In this document: positions 43,345 to 53,400 of the stretch, in pieces
How the letters are laid out: the number at the start of each line of letters is the position of its first letter
How positions within the stretch are numbered: the stretch's first letter is position 1
Assembly (NCBI RefSeq): GCF_040686855.1
Contig: NZ_JBFBOG010000001.1
Location: forward strand, 310,001-374,000
Length of the DNA: 64,000 nucleotides
Origin: Leifsonia sp040686855
Lineage (GTDB): Bacteria; Actinomycetota; Actinomycetes; Actinomycetales; Microbacteriaceae
Reading direction: 5' to 3'
The notes under the pieces: model-generated
Database searches by the model: none
Seen by the model: only the letters and a program-made list of their open reading frames with translations
What the model was told of the DNA's origin: nothing
Program-made: the position numbers and the translations under genes

Positions 43345-44976
43345 TCAGGCGCGGGCGAGGAGGGCGGCGAGGTCGAGGCCGGTCGGGAGTTCGCCGTAGA
43401 GCGAGCCGCGCTCGGGGCCCAGCCGGGCTGCGACGAAGGCGTCGGCGACCGGAGCGGGCGCGTCGCGGATCAGGAGCGACGCCTGCAGCGCGACCGCGAG
43501 CACGGACACCAGCGAGCGCACCGACGCCTCCGCGGCCACCGGATCGGCGTCCGCAGACGCGACGCATGACGCGACGCGCGCCCGCAGCCGGTCGTGATGC
43601 GCGTCGAAGGTCCGGTAGACGCCACGGGCGGCCGCCAGCTCCGCGTCGAACGCCCCCCACGCCGCCGGCTCCCTCCGCAGCGCGCGCAGCACATCCAGCG
43701 CGATGACGTTGCCCGATCCCTCCCAGATCGCCATGACCGGCTGCTCCCGGTAGCGCCGGGCCAGCGGGAACGCCTCGGTGTACCCGTTGCCGCCCAGGCA
43801 TTCCAGCGCCTCGTACGCGTGCCCGGGTCCCCGCTTGCACACCCAGTACTTCGTCACGGCGGTCGCCAGCCGGCGGAAAGCCGCATCCGTCTCCGGCGCG
43901 TCCGCGTCGTGCGCGCGCGCCAGCCGTAGCGCGACCGTGGTGGCCGCCTCCGACTCCAGCGCCAGGTCGGCGAGCACGGCGGCCATCGCGGGCTGGTCGA
44001 CCAGCCGCGCGCCGAACGCCGAACGGTGCCGCACGTGCCACGCCGCCTCCGCGACCGCCTGGCGCATCCCGGCCGCGCTGCCGTAGACGCAGTCGAGCCG
44101 GGTGCGGTTCACCATCTCGAGGATGGTGCGCACGCCACGCCCCTCCTCCCCCAGCAGGTAGCCGACGGTCCCGTCGAACTCCACCTCACTGGATGCGTTG
44201 GAGCGGTTGCCGAGCTTGTCCTTCAACCGCTGGAGGAGGAACACGTTGCGGTCGCCGTCGTCCAGGACCCGCGGCACGAGGAAGCAGGAGAGCCCGGCCG
44301 CCGTCTGCGCCAGCATGAGGAACGCGTCCGACATCGGTGCGGAGCAGAACCACTTGTGCCCGGTGAGCAGCCAGCGCCCGTCGCCGTCGGCGAGCGCGCG
44401 TGTGGTGTTGGCGCGGACGTCGGAGCCGCCCTGCTTCTCGGTCATCGCCATCCCGAACAGCGCCGACGCCTTGCCCGCGCGCAGCCGGCCGTCGTACTCG
44501 CGGCTGAGCAGCCGTGGCATCCACTCGGCGGCGAGGGAGTCGGAGGCGGCCAGCGCGGGGACGGCTGCGTGCGTCATGGAGACGGGACACGCGTGCCCGG
44601 GCTCGATCTGCGCGAACAGCATGAAGGCGGCGGCGCGGGCGACGTTCGCGCCCGGGCGCGGCTCGGCCCACGCCGAGGTGTGCGCTCCGGCGGCCACCGC
44701 CTGGGCGATCACGCGGTGGTACCCGTCGTCGTACTCGACCTCGTCGATCCGGTTCCCCCAGCGATCGAATGCACGGAGCTGCGGTTCGTGGACGTTCGCG
44801 AGCTCCGCATCCCGCTGGAAGGACGCCGACCCGACCAGCCGCCCGGTCTCGCCGAGGGAGGCGGTCGCCCAGCCGGCGTCGTACCGCTCCACCCCCTCGC
44901 GCAACGGCGCGTTCGCGGCGAACTCGTCGACGTCGACGCGCGGCGGAGGCTGGTTCACGACGGTGTGGGTGACCAT
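43345..44976 (-). CDS. Acyl-CoA dehydrogenase family protein, AidB-like
   Basis: A flavoprotein of the acyl-CoA dehydrogenase superfamily. Its 543 residues and marks fit the AidB branch: GMAMTEKQGGSDVRANTT, TGHKWFCSAPMSDAFLMLA, KLGNRSNASSEVEFDG, NRTRLDCVYGSAAGMRQA, ALECLGGNGYTEAFPLARRY and IWEGSGNVIALDVLRAL. E. coli AidB (541 residues) binds DNA and is induced by alkylation damage. Here the C-terminal region also has basic residues, but DNA binding is not shown by the sequence. It is a single gene on the minus strand, facing an ABC-F gene head to head. Confidence 0.9.
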   Translation of the reverse strand: MVTHTVVNQPPPRVDVDEFAANAPLREGVERYDAGWATASLGETGRLVGSASFQRDAELANVHEPQLRAFDRWGNRIDEVEYDDGYHRVIAQAVAAGAHTSAWAEPRPGANVARAAAFMLFAQIEPGHACPVSMTHAAVPALAASDSLAAEWMPRLLSREYDGRLRAGKASALFGMAMTEKQGGSDVRANTTRALADGDGRWLLTGHKWFCSAPMSDAFLMLAQTAAGLSCFLVPRVLDDGDRNVFLLQRLKDKLGNRSNASSEVEFDGTVGYLLGEEGRGVRTILEMVNRTRLDCVYGSAAGMRQAVAEAAWHVRHRSAFGARLVDQPAMAAVLADLALESEAATTVALRLARAHDADAPETDAAFRRLATAVTKYWVCKRGPGHAYEALECLGGNGYTEAFPLARRYREQPVMAIWEGSGNVIALDVLRALRREPAAWGAFDAELAAARGVYRTFDAHHDRLRARVASCVASADADPVAAEASVRSLVSVLAVALQASLLIRDAPAPVADAFVAARLGPERGSLYGELPTGLDLAALLARA

Positions 44977-45019
44977 GGCGGGAGTCTAGTGCGGCATCCC
45001 CGGTAGGCTGGATGGCCTC

Positions 45020-46813
45020 ATGGCTCACCTTCTCGGCGCGGAATCGCTGCATCTGGAGTACCCGACGCGCACCGTCTTCGACTCCGTCACCCTCGGACTC
45101 GCGGAGGGCGACCGCATCGGCGTCGTCGGCCGCAACGGCGACGGCAAGTCCACGCTCCTTCAGCTGCTGGCCGGCCGCCTCGAACCGGACTCCGGGCGGG
45201 TCACGCGGCGACGCGATGTGACGGTCGGGATGCTCGACCAGCGCGACGAGCTCCCGGCGCAGCTGACCGTCGGGCACGCCATCGTCGGCGACCGCGAGGA
45301 GCACCTGTGGGCGGGCGATCCACGCGTCCGGGACGTGCTGGCCGGTCTGGTGTCGGACATCCGGTGGGATGCGACCATCGGCGAGCTCTCCGGCGGCCAG
45401 CGGCGCCGCGTCGCGCTCGCCGCGCTGCTGGTGCACGACCACGACATCCTGTTCCTCGACGAGCCGACGAACCACCTCGACCTGGAGGGCGTCGCCTGGC
45501 TGGCGCAGCACCTGAAGGGTCGCTGGTCGTCCGGCTCCGGCGCGCTGGTGGTCGTGACGCACGACCGGTGGTTCCTGGATGAGGTGTCCACGGCGACCTG
45601 GGAGGTGCACGACGGCATCGTCGAGCCGTTCGAGGGCGGCTACGCGGCCTACGTGCTGCAGCGGGTGGAGCGGGACCGGATGGCCGCCGTCGCCGAGACC
45701 AAGCGCCAGAACCTCATGCGCAAGGAGCTCGCCTGGCTGCGCCGCGGAGCGCCCGCGCGCACCTCCAAGCCGAAGTTCCGGATGGACGCGGCGGCCGAGC
45801 TGATCGCGGACGAGCCGCCGCTGCGCGACACCGTGGCGCTGACCACGCTGGCGACAGCGCGCCTCGGCAAGGACGTCGTCGACCTGCTCGACGTGTCCGT
45901 GTCGTATCCGCCCAAGACCGTGCTGCGAGACGTGGAGTGGCGCATCGCCCCGGGCGAGCGCACCGGCATCCTGGGCGTCAACGGCGCGGGCAAGTCGACC
46001 CTGCTCGGCCTCGTCGCCGGCACCGTGCAGCCGGATTCCGGACGCGTGAAGCGCGGCAAGACCGTCAAGATCGCCACCCTGACCCAGCAGCTCGCCGAGC
46101 TGGACGAGGTGCGGGACGAGCGGGTCAGCGCGGTGGTCGCGGGCAAGAAGACGACGTACCTCGCGGGCGGCAAGGAGGTGAGCCCCGGCCAGATGCTGGA
46201 ACGGCTCGGCTTCACGAACGCGCAGCTCGCCACGCCGGTCAAGGATCTGTCGGGCGGTCAGAAGCGCCGCCTTCAGCTGCTGCTCATCCTGCTCGACGAG
46301 CCGAACGTCCTCATCCTGGACGAGCCGACCAACGACCTCGACACCGACATGCTGGCGGCGATGGAGGACCTGCTCGACTCCTGGCCCGGGACCCTACTGG
46401 TCGTCTCGCACGACCGGTACCTGCTGGAGCGCGTGACCGACCAACAGTACGCGGTGCTGGACGGGCGCCTCCGCCACCTGCCCGGCGGGGTCGACGAGTA
46501 CCTGCAGCTGCGCCGCGCGCAGAGCGCGAGCGACGGGACGACGACGGCACCATCGGCGCCGGTGGCGACCGCCTCCGCTCCGGCCCTCTCGGGCGCCGCG
46601 CTGCGCGCCGCCGAGAAGGAGCTCACCGCGCTCGACCGGCGCCTCGCCCGGGTCACCGACCAGGTCGCGGCGAAGCACGAGGAGCTGGCCCGACACGATC
46701 AGAGCGACTACGTCGGCCTCGGCCGCCTCACCGACGAGCTGCGGGCGCTGGAGGGTGAGATCGCCGACCTCGAGACGCGTTGGCTGGAGCTGTCGGAGCA
46801 GCTGGAGGGCTGA
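45020..46813 (+). CDS. ABC-F family ATPase (Uup-like)
   Basis: A soluble protein with two ATP-binding cassettes and no membrane part; ABC-F proteins act on the ribosome or, for Uup, on branched DNA and stalled ribosomes. Cassette 1 has GVVGRNGDGKSTLL, LSGGQRRRVALAALL and ILFLDEPTNHLD; cassette 2 has GILGVNGAGKSTLL, LSGGQKRRLQLLLIL and VLILDEPTNDLD. The linker contains the KRQNLMRKELAWLRRGAPAR pattern common to Uup. A C-terminal coiled coil (AAEKELTALDRRLARVTDQV, ELRALEGEIADLETRWLELS) also fits Uup. It has 597 residues. It is divergent from the AidB-like gene. Confidence 0.93.
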   Translation: MAHLLGAESLHLEYPTRTVFDSVTLGLAEGDRIGVVGRNGDGKSTLLQLLAGRLEPDSGRVTRRRDVTVGMLDQRDELPAQLTVGHAIVGDREEHLWAGDPRVRDVLAGLVSDIRWDATIGELSGGQRRRVALAALLVHDHDILFLDEPTNHLDLEGVAWLAQHLKGRWSSGSGALVVVTHDRWFLDEVSTATWEVHDGIVEPFEGGYAAYVLQRVERDRMAAVAETKRQNLMRKELAWLRRGAPARTSKPKFRMDAAAELIADEPPLRDTVALTTLATARLGKDVVDLLDVSVSYPPKTVLRDVEWRIAPGERTGILGVNGAGKSTLLGLVAGTVQPDSGRVKRGKTVKIATLTQQLAELDEVRDERVSAVVAGKKTTYLAGGKEVSPGQMLERLGFTNAQLATPVKDLSGGQKRRLQLLLILLDEPNVLILDEPTNDLDTDMLAAMEDLLDSWPGTLLVVSHDRYLLERVTDQQYAVLDGRLRHLPGGVDEYLQLRRAQSASDGTTTAPSAPVATASAPALSGAALRAAEKELTALDRRLARVTDQVAAKHEELARHDQSDYVGLGRLTDELRALEGEIADLETRWLELSEQLEG

Positions 46814-46877
46814 CCACCGCCAGCGGCCCAGCGGCATCGCCCCGGGACGCGGTCGGAATGCTTGCGCTGGCGCACAC

Positions 46878-46891
46878 CCCCGGACTGGGGA
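46878..46891. promoter_or_regulatory. CCCC-N5-GGGG dyad upstream of LAL regulator gene
   Basis: CCCCGGACTGGGGA lies 87 bases before the LuxR-type gene. A copy differing at one base lies at 49961-49974, just past the gene. Its spaced C4/G4 dyad suggests a protein site, possibly of the regulator itself. Confidence 0.4.
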
Positions 46892-46977
46892 ACGAAACGC
46901 CGTCCGCGCTGTGGGATGATCCTGGGAATCGGTCGCGTACCCGACCCGACGCGGCCGAGGGGGAACGGGAGCGGCAC

Positions 46978-49794
46978 GTGAGCAAGGAGAATCGGGCCGC
47001 GGACACGCGGCCCCTGTTCGGACGGGACCACGCCCGGGAGACCCTGCTCCTGGTGGCCCACCGGGCGCGCGAGCACGGCGGCGCCGTGCTGGTGACCGGC
47101 GAGGCGGGCCTCGGCAAGACCGCCCTGCTGGCCGACGTCGCCGAACGGCTCGAAGGGTGGACGGTGCTGCGCGTCCACGCCGACTCGTTCGAGTCCGACC
47201 TGGCCTACGCCACCGTCGAGACGCTGATCCGCGGCCTGAACGGACTGCGCGGACGCGGCCGCAGTGCGACCACGCGGATCTCTTCTCCCGCACCCGGTGA
47301 CGACCCGCTGACCGTCGGCCGCCTCCTGCTCGACGCCGTCGACGCGATCGACGGCCCGGTGTGCCTCATCGTCGACGACGCGCAGTGGGTCGACGAGCCC
47401 TCGGCGCGGGCGCTCCGTTTCGTGGTCCGCCGCCTCTCTGACCGGGGATTCCTCTTCACCGCGGCCACGCGGCCGCAGCAGAACAACGTCGTGGCGCTGT
47501 TCGACGACATCGCCTCGACCACGGCGAATCACGCCCGCGTCGATCTCACGCCGCTGACGGTCGGTGACACCCAGGAGCTGGCCCGCCACATCTTGGGCCA
47601 CCCCATCTCGCGCCGCACCGCCACGCGCCTGACCGAGGCGACGCAGGGCTCGCCTCTGCTGTTGAGCGTCCTGCTCGGGCAGCTGCGGGAGACGTTCGCG
47701 CGGGCCGCGCATCCCGCGGGGTGGGACCTCCCGAGCACGGCGATCACACCGCTCGCGACCGCCATCTCCGCCTCGCTCGAAGGCGCGGACCCGTCGGTGC
47801 GCGCCGCCGCCGAGCTCGTCGCCGTGCTGCGCGACCCGCTGCCGTTGCCGGTCGTCGGCACCATCGCGACCCGGCTGGGAGCCGACGTGGACATCCATAC
47901 CGCCGTCGCACGCGGGCTGGTGCTCGCCGAGACGCGGGACGGCGTGGTGCGGGTCGAGCCGGCTCATGCGCTGCTCGCCGACGCGCTCGCCTCGGGCGTG
48001 CCGCTCGATCGCCGGATCGCCATCCACCGCGTCGCCGCCGATGTGCTCTCCGGTCACCGCGCGCTGCGACACCGGGTGGAGGCGGCCGACCAGGCCGATC
48101 CGGGTCTGGTCCGGGAGCTGCTGGGTGCGGCGCTGGCGGTGTCCGAGCTCGGCCAGGCGGAGCAGGCGCTCAGCTATGCGCGCTCGGCCGTCGACCTGGC
48201 CGCGGGCGTCGAGGCCGAGCGGGCACTGCTCGAGCTGGGACTCATCGCGATGCGGTTCCGCATGCACGAGCGCATCCTGGAGCTGCGTCCCGCGTACGAG
48301 GCGCTGCCGTCGTCGCCCACCCGCGATGCGGTGCTGCTGGAGGTGCGCACGCTCTCCCGCGATCTGCCCGGCGCCCTGGCGCTCGCGCTGGAGCTCGAGC
48401 AGCGTCCCGCGACGACGGCCGACGAGCGGGCGATCCGCTCGCACGCTGCGGAGGCGCTGCCGAAGGTGCTCATGGCGATGGGCGACTTCCCCGGCGTTCT
48501 CGACCACCTCGAGACGTCCCGGCAGCACATCGCCGAGAGTCCCGCTCCCGAGGAGGTCATCGACCCGGCCCTGCGCTGGCTGGCGGCGCCGCAGGACGAC
48601 CTGACGCGCCTCCTCGGCTGGGCGATCATCTCGGCCGCGCATGCGCGCAGACCGGAGTTGTTCGGGCCGCTGGTCGGCGAACTCGACGGGCTGACCGCGG
48701 AGCACGAGTCTCCGGCGACGGTGGATGCCCTGGTGGCGCGCGCGCGGGTGTTCATCTTGAGCGGCGACGTCGAGCGCTGGCGGGCCGACCTCGCGCGGGC
48801 CGCGGACCTGGTGCGCCGCTTCCCGACCAGCTGGACCGCCGGGTTCGCGCGGACGATGTATGCGCACATCCTGTTCCTGACGGGCGAGTGGGAGGAGTCG
48901 GTCACCCTCGCCGACACGGCGGTCGCGCTGGCGCTCGACGAGACGGACCTCTCCTGCTGGCCGATCGCCCTCTGGACCTCGGCGCTCGTGCGCGCCGGCC
49001 GCGGCGAGGCCGAGGCGGTCGACGAGCGGCTGCGAGCGGCCGCCCAGGCGGACCCGCGGATCACCGGCTCGTACGACGGCGACCTGCCGTTCCTGGCGCG
49101 GGCGGAACTTGCCCGGGCGCTCGGGCGGCCCGAGGAGCAGCTGGCCGCGGCCGACGAGGCCGAGGCGGCGGCGTCGCGCGGGTCCACGCTCGGCTGGCTG
49201 ACGTACCGGGTGGACGCGCTCGCCGCCCTCGGGCGGTCGGCGGAAGCCCGTGAGGCGTACGAGCGGTGCGCGGCGCCGGGGATGTGGCGTCCGTACTACG
49301 GCTCGCTGCGCTGGCTGGAGGGGCGCGTCCTGGAGGCCGAAGGACGGGACGCGGACGCCCTCGCGGCCTACCGGGACGCGGCGACCGATCCTGCCGGGAC
49401 GCTGTTCCCGTTCCCGCAGGCGGTGGCGGCGGCGGACGCGGGACGGCTCGGGCTAGCCGCGGGGGCCTCGGACTCAAGGACGCAGCTCGATGCGGCCGCG
49501 ACGACCTTCCGCCGGCTCGGCGCGTCCGGGTACCTGGCCCGCGCGGTGCGCATCCTGGACCAGGCCGCCGCGGCGCCCGCCGCCCCGGTGGACCCGCTCG
49601 CGACGCTGACCACGCGGGAGCGGCAGGTGGCGCACGCGCTCGCGGCCGGGATGACGAACAAGGAGATCGCGGAGCGGTTGTACGTGTCGGTGACGACGGT
49701 GAACTTCCACGTTCGGAACATCCTGTCGAAGCTCGGGCTGCGCTCGCGCCGCGACCTGCGCACGCTGTCCCGCCGAAGGCCCGTCAAGTCTTGA
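46978..49794 (+). CDS. Large ATP-binding LuxR-type (LAL/MalT-like) transcriptional regulator
   Basis: A 938-residue regulator of the LAL type. The N-terminal STAND/AAA-like ATPase domain has RPLFGRDHARETLLLVAHRA, Walker A TGEAGLGKTALL and Walker B VCLIVDDAQWVDEPSARAL. A long helical middle (about 350-850) resembles tetratricopeptide-like repeats. The C-terminal LuxR helix-turn-helix reads LTTRERQVAHALAAGMTNKE then IAERLYVSVTTVNFHVRNIL. GTG at 46978 with GGGAG upstream is chosen over in-frame starts nearer the ABC-F gene. Dyad motifs on both sides may be its sites. Its target could include the small gene and the giant surface-protein gene downstream, but that is inference. Confidence 0.9.
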   Translation: MSKENRAADTRPLFGRDHARETLLLVAHRAREHGGAVLVTGEAGLGKTALLADVAERLEGWTVLRVHADSFESDLAYATVETLIRGLNGLRGRGRSATTRISSPAPGDDPLTVGRLLLDAVDAIDGPVCLIVDDAQWVDEPSARALRFVVRRLSDRGFLFTAATRPQQNNVVALFDDIASTTANHARVDLTPLTVGDTQELARHILGHPISRRTATRLTEATQGSPLLLSVLLGQLRETFARAAHPAGWDLPSTAITPLATAISASLEGADPSVRAAAELVAVLRDPLPLPVVGTIATRLGADVDIHTAVARGLVLAETRDGVVRVEPAHALLADALASGVPLDRRIAIHRVAADVLSGHRALRHRVEAADQADPGLVRELLGAALAVSELGQAEQALSYARSAVDLAAGVEAERALLELGLIAMRFRMHERILELRPAYEALPSSPTRDAVLLEVRTLSRDLPGALALALELEQRPATTADERAIRSHAAEALPKVLMAMGDFPGVLDHLETSRQHIAESPAPEEVIDPALRWLAAPQDDLTRLLGWAIISAAHARRPELFGPLVGELDGLTAEHESPATVDALVARARVFILSGDVERWRADLARAADLVRRFPTSWTAGFARTMYAHILFLTGEWEESVTLADTAVALALDETDLSCWPIALWTSALVRAGRGEAEAVDERLRAAAQADPRITGSYDGDLPFLARAELARALGRPEEQLAAADEAEAAASRGSTLGWLTYRVDALAALGRSAEAREAYERCAAPGMWRPYYGSLRWLEGRVLEAEGRDADALAAYRDAATDPAGTLFPFPQAVAAADAGRLGLAAGASDSRTQLDAAATTFRRLGASGYLARAVRILDQAAAAPAAPVDPLATLTTRERQVAHALAAGMTNKEIAERLYVSVTTVNFHVRNILSKLGLRSRRDLRTLSRRRPVKS

Positions 49795-49960
49795 CGGTTT
49801 CGCCCCCCGAGCAGGGCGCGTGGCAGGCTCGTCGCCTACGCTGAAAAGCGACCCGGGATGCCCGGCCCGGTTCGCGGAAACGCATCTCGCACCGACGAAT
49901 CGTCTCAACCCGACGCGCGCCGTCGGCCGGGCATCCGCAGGGTGCGGCATGTGCCTGCAG

Positions 49961-49974
49961 CCCCGAACTGGGGA
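49961..49974. promoter_or_regulatory. CCCC-N5-GGGG dyad upstream of small gene
   Basis: CCCCGAACTGGGGA matches the dyad before the LAL gene at 13 of 14 bases. It lies 62 bases before the small gene at 50037, in a promoter-like position; GATATG at 50002-50007 could be a -10. Confidence 0.4.
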
Positions 49975-50036
49975 TGGCCACCTCCGCTCAGCCGGACCCA
50001 CGATATGGGGGCAGCGAGGAGGATGCGAATGATGGC

Positions 50037-50258
50037 ATGTCCGACAGCGAACTCATCCACCCGCCTCACGCGCCGCGTCGGCGCGAACATGTCGGGATGA
50101 TCCGATGGCAGATGACCAGGGACGGTGACTGGGCCGCCGAGACCGCGCGCGGCCAGTTCCTCCAGGGCGACAGCACGAAATGGCTGGTCCGGCTCTACTC
50201 CGGCATCGAGGTCGAGTACGACCTGACCGAGTGGGCCCCCTACGACCCGAAGTGCTGA
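50037..50258 (+). CDS. Small hypothetical protein
   Basis: A 73-residue protein, MSDSELIHPPHAPRRREHV..., with a beta-rich C-terminal half (MTRDGDWAAETARGQFLQGD, STKWLVRLYSGIEVEYDLTE) and no membrane helix. The start is uncertain: GGAGG at 50018-50022 is about 14 bases from ATG 50037, and ATG at 50097 is also possible. I do not recognise the family. It follows the LAL regulator and sits behind the second dyad motif, and it ends before a strong hairpin. Confidence 0.55.
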   Translation: MSDSELIHPPHAPRRREHVGMIRWQMTRDGDWAAETARGQFLQGDSTKWLVRLYSGIEVEYDLTEWAPYDPKC

Positions 50259-50300
50259 GACGGCTCCACGCAACGACCGACGGTCGGCGCACAATGGAGC

Positions 50301-50338
50301 GCCCCCGTGCCCGACGCGGATGCGACGGACACGGGGGC
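50301..50338. terminator. Bidirectional hairpin between small gene and giant surface-protein gene
   Basis: GCCCCCGTG (50301-50309) pairs perfectly with CACGGGGGC (50330-50338) across a 20-base loop. It lies between the convergent small gene and giant gene and can end both transcripts. Confidence 0.65.
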
Positions 50339-50408
50339 CGGATGCCGGCGCCTGGTGCAGCGAGGTCACGGTGCCGGTATCCGCCTTAAGGGACGCGGCA
50401 GTGACGCA

Positions 50409-53400
50409 TCAGCCGACTCGTCTTCGGCGAATTCCCAGGACCACGGTCCCCAACCCGGCCAGCAGGATCGCGGTGGCCGCTCCGCTCACCCACCAGAGGG
50501 TGGATCCGGTGGCCGCCAGCAGCGCGACCCGGCTGGTGTAGATGGTCGCCGTCGACGATTCGCAGCCGGTCTGTCGCGGGTCGTCCATGTCGGCGAAGCA
50601 CAGCGTCGCCGTGTTGACGATCGACGCCGCGGCCGTGCTCGGCCGGAGCGTCACACCGAGCGTGATGGCGGGGGTGTTCGGCGCGGCTTGCGAGATCGGT
50701 CCGAACAGGCTGCAGTTCAGCGTTCCACCGAAGCCATCCCGTTCCCCGCTCACCGCACAGTCCTGCCAGCGCGGGAACGCGGTCTGATCGGTGGTGATGG
50801 TGTCCACCCGGATATCGGCCGGGATCGGGTCGCTGATCGTCACCGGGTTCGCGGCACCGAGACCCAGGTCGTGCGCCTGCAGGGTGTACGTGAACGTCCC
50901 TCCCGGCGGCACGACCTGCGCGCTGGCGGTCTTGGTGAACCCGACCGCCGTGGTGCGTGCGACGGCACAGGCAGTCGTCGCCGGCGGATAGGTGACCGTG
51001 TAGACGGCGGTCGGATTGACGCTGATCGTCACCGTGGACGGGTACCGCCAGGCGTCGGAGGCGACCGTCGCGGGGTCGTAGACGAGCCCGGCGAACACGC
51101 TCGACGCCGGGAACCTCAGCGTGCCATCGGAGTCGTAGTCCCCCGCCTCGATCGGGCGCCAACCGGGGAACCCGATGCCCACCCCCTCGCCGTCCACGGC
51201 GCCGCCCGGCCAGAGGATCGAGCCCGTGTCGCCGTCGTGCAGTGTCCGGGTCAGGCCGGCCGGGTCCGGCGGAAGGTCCGTCGACGGGACGCCGTTGTCG
51301 CCCGGGTGGCTCGGTATCCACTTCACGGTGACGGGTTCGTCGCTGATGCCGGACGTGGTCCGGATGGCGTAGTGCAGGGAGGGGATGTCCGCCTGGCATT
51401 GGACGTAGATGTTCGCTTCCACAGCGTTCTGCTGGACGGAGGACGTCGAGCAGTCGTTGTCGGGGACCGTGTCACCGGCCAGCGCGACACACGCGGTGTT
51501 GTCGATCGTGTCCGGCGGGGTGATCGGCGCGGGGCCGGGCTGTCCGGGATCGACCGGGTTCACCGGGACGCCCACGCTGCCATCCACGACGGGCTTCACC
51601 AGCACGTGCACCCGGATCGCGGCCGACTCGGCGAACGCCATGGACGGGATGCCGATCGTCACCGTGTTCGTCACCGGGTCGTAGGTCGGCGTCCAGCCCG
51701 CCGGGATCTGGTCGAACCCGTTCGTGCCCTGCGCGCTGTCCACCGTGATCTGTGGCGGCAGCGGATCGGTCACCGTGGCGGCGGCGACGGCCTCATCGCT
51801 GTTGTTGGTGACGGTCAGCGTGTAGGCGTAGGTGCTGGAGCTTCCCGGGTCGTCGTCCACCGGCCCCTGCGTCGACGAGGTCTTCACGAGGCCGAGGTCG
51901 ATGAACGGCACCCGGTTGGTGGTCGTGCAGTCCGCCGGGTTCTCCTCGGACGGTGCGAGGCAGTGTCCGGTGTCCGGCACCAGAACGTTCGTCAGGGCAT
52001 AGCCACCCCGATCCTTCGTGACCGTCGCGACGAACGAGACGTCGGCGGACCCTCCCGCCGGAACAGCCGGCAGGGTCCACGTGAGGGTGTGCTCCCCGTC
52101 GAACGTCAGGCCGGCCCCGAGCGAGCCGACGACGGCATGTCCGATCACGCCGGTGAGATCATCCGTCTCGGTCTGACCTGCGGGGAGGTCGATCGCGGTC
52201 GGGTTGTGGGCGTGCAGCGTGTAGGTCACCTGGCCGCCCGGCAGGACCTCGGTGGCGTCGTCCGGGTCGGGCTGTGCCGTCACCTCGGAGGTCTTCCAGA
52301 GCTCTAGGTCCGGGGTGTCGGACTCGGTGACACAGTCGTTGTCGCCGACGCAGCTCACGTTCTGCGGAGGTGTCAGCGCATTGCGGATGCTCACCCCCCA
52401 CGCGTTCGGGTCGACCCGGAACTGGTAGGTCAGGGCGAACGACGCGAGCGTCGGGTTCACGAGGGTCCAGTTCAGCCGACCGCCGGTCACTGCTGCGGTG
52501 CCATCGGAGGCGAACAGGCTGCCCGGCACGAACGTCGCATGGTCTATGACTCCGGACAGGTCGTCCACGTTCAGCAGGCTGAGCAGCTTCGGGTAGACGC
52601 CGCCGGTGTGCGCGAGAGTGAGCGTGTAGGTGATCACGTCGCCCGGCATCACGGACAGGCCGCGGTCACTCGTCTTGCTCAGCGTCCAGGACGCCGGGAT
52701 GGCACTGTTGGTGAACGTGCACGTCACGTCGTCGCCCTCGGAGAGGTGGAGCGTCGGGTCATCGACGGACGTGGTGAGCGCGGTCACGGTGTCGCCGTTC
52801 CGCGCGACGCACGCCAGCGCGCTCCATACGTATCCTGCCGGGGCGCCGGAGCCGTCCTCGCTGAGCGTGTAGTCCCCGACCGCCACGCCGATATCCGTGA
52901 TCGCGGGGTTCGGATCGCCCGGATCGTCCGAGCCGGCGCCGCTCACGTGCGTGGGTCCGGCCGCCGAGACGATCCAGTCACTCGGGACGCCGGAACCGTT
53001 CGTCGCGCCGTTGTCGACCGTCTTGACCAGGGTCAGGTGGGGCAGCTCGGCGGTGTTCGAGATGGTGCAGGTCACGTCGGCGCCCAGCGGGATCGTGACG
53101 ACTCCGCCCACGACGTTCGCGCCCTCGCAGGACCAGTCCCCCGGCTCGAATCCGCTCGGCCCGGACTCGGTCAGGTCGTAGCTCCCGGCCCACACCGGCA
53201 CCGCGTCGACGCCGTCCGCGAGATTCGGGTCACCGCGGCCGCTCACCGCCTGGAGGCCGGCGAATTCGGGAGTCGCCGTCAGTGTCCAGTCGTGCGGTGT
53301 CTTCGCGGTGCCGGAGTGGTCGGGGTCCTCGACGTCCTTGACGAGGGTGAGGTGCGCCGGCTGGGGGGTGTTCGTGAACGTGCAGGTCACATCCTGACCG

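Noticed and set aside
46780..46977. An N-terminal extension of the LAL regulator up to 46780
   Set aside because: It would overlap the end of the ABC-F gene and contains no regulator motif; GTG at 46978 has a good GGGAG site and precedes the conserved LFGRD segment.
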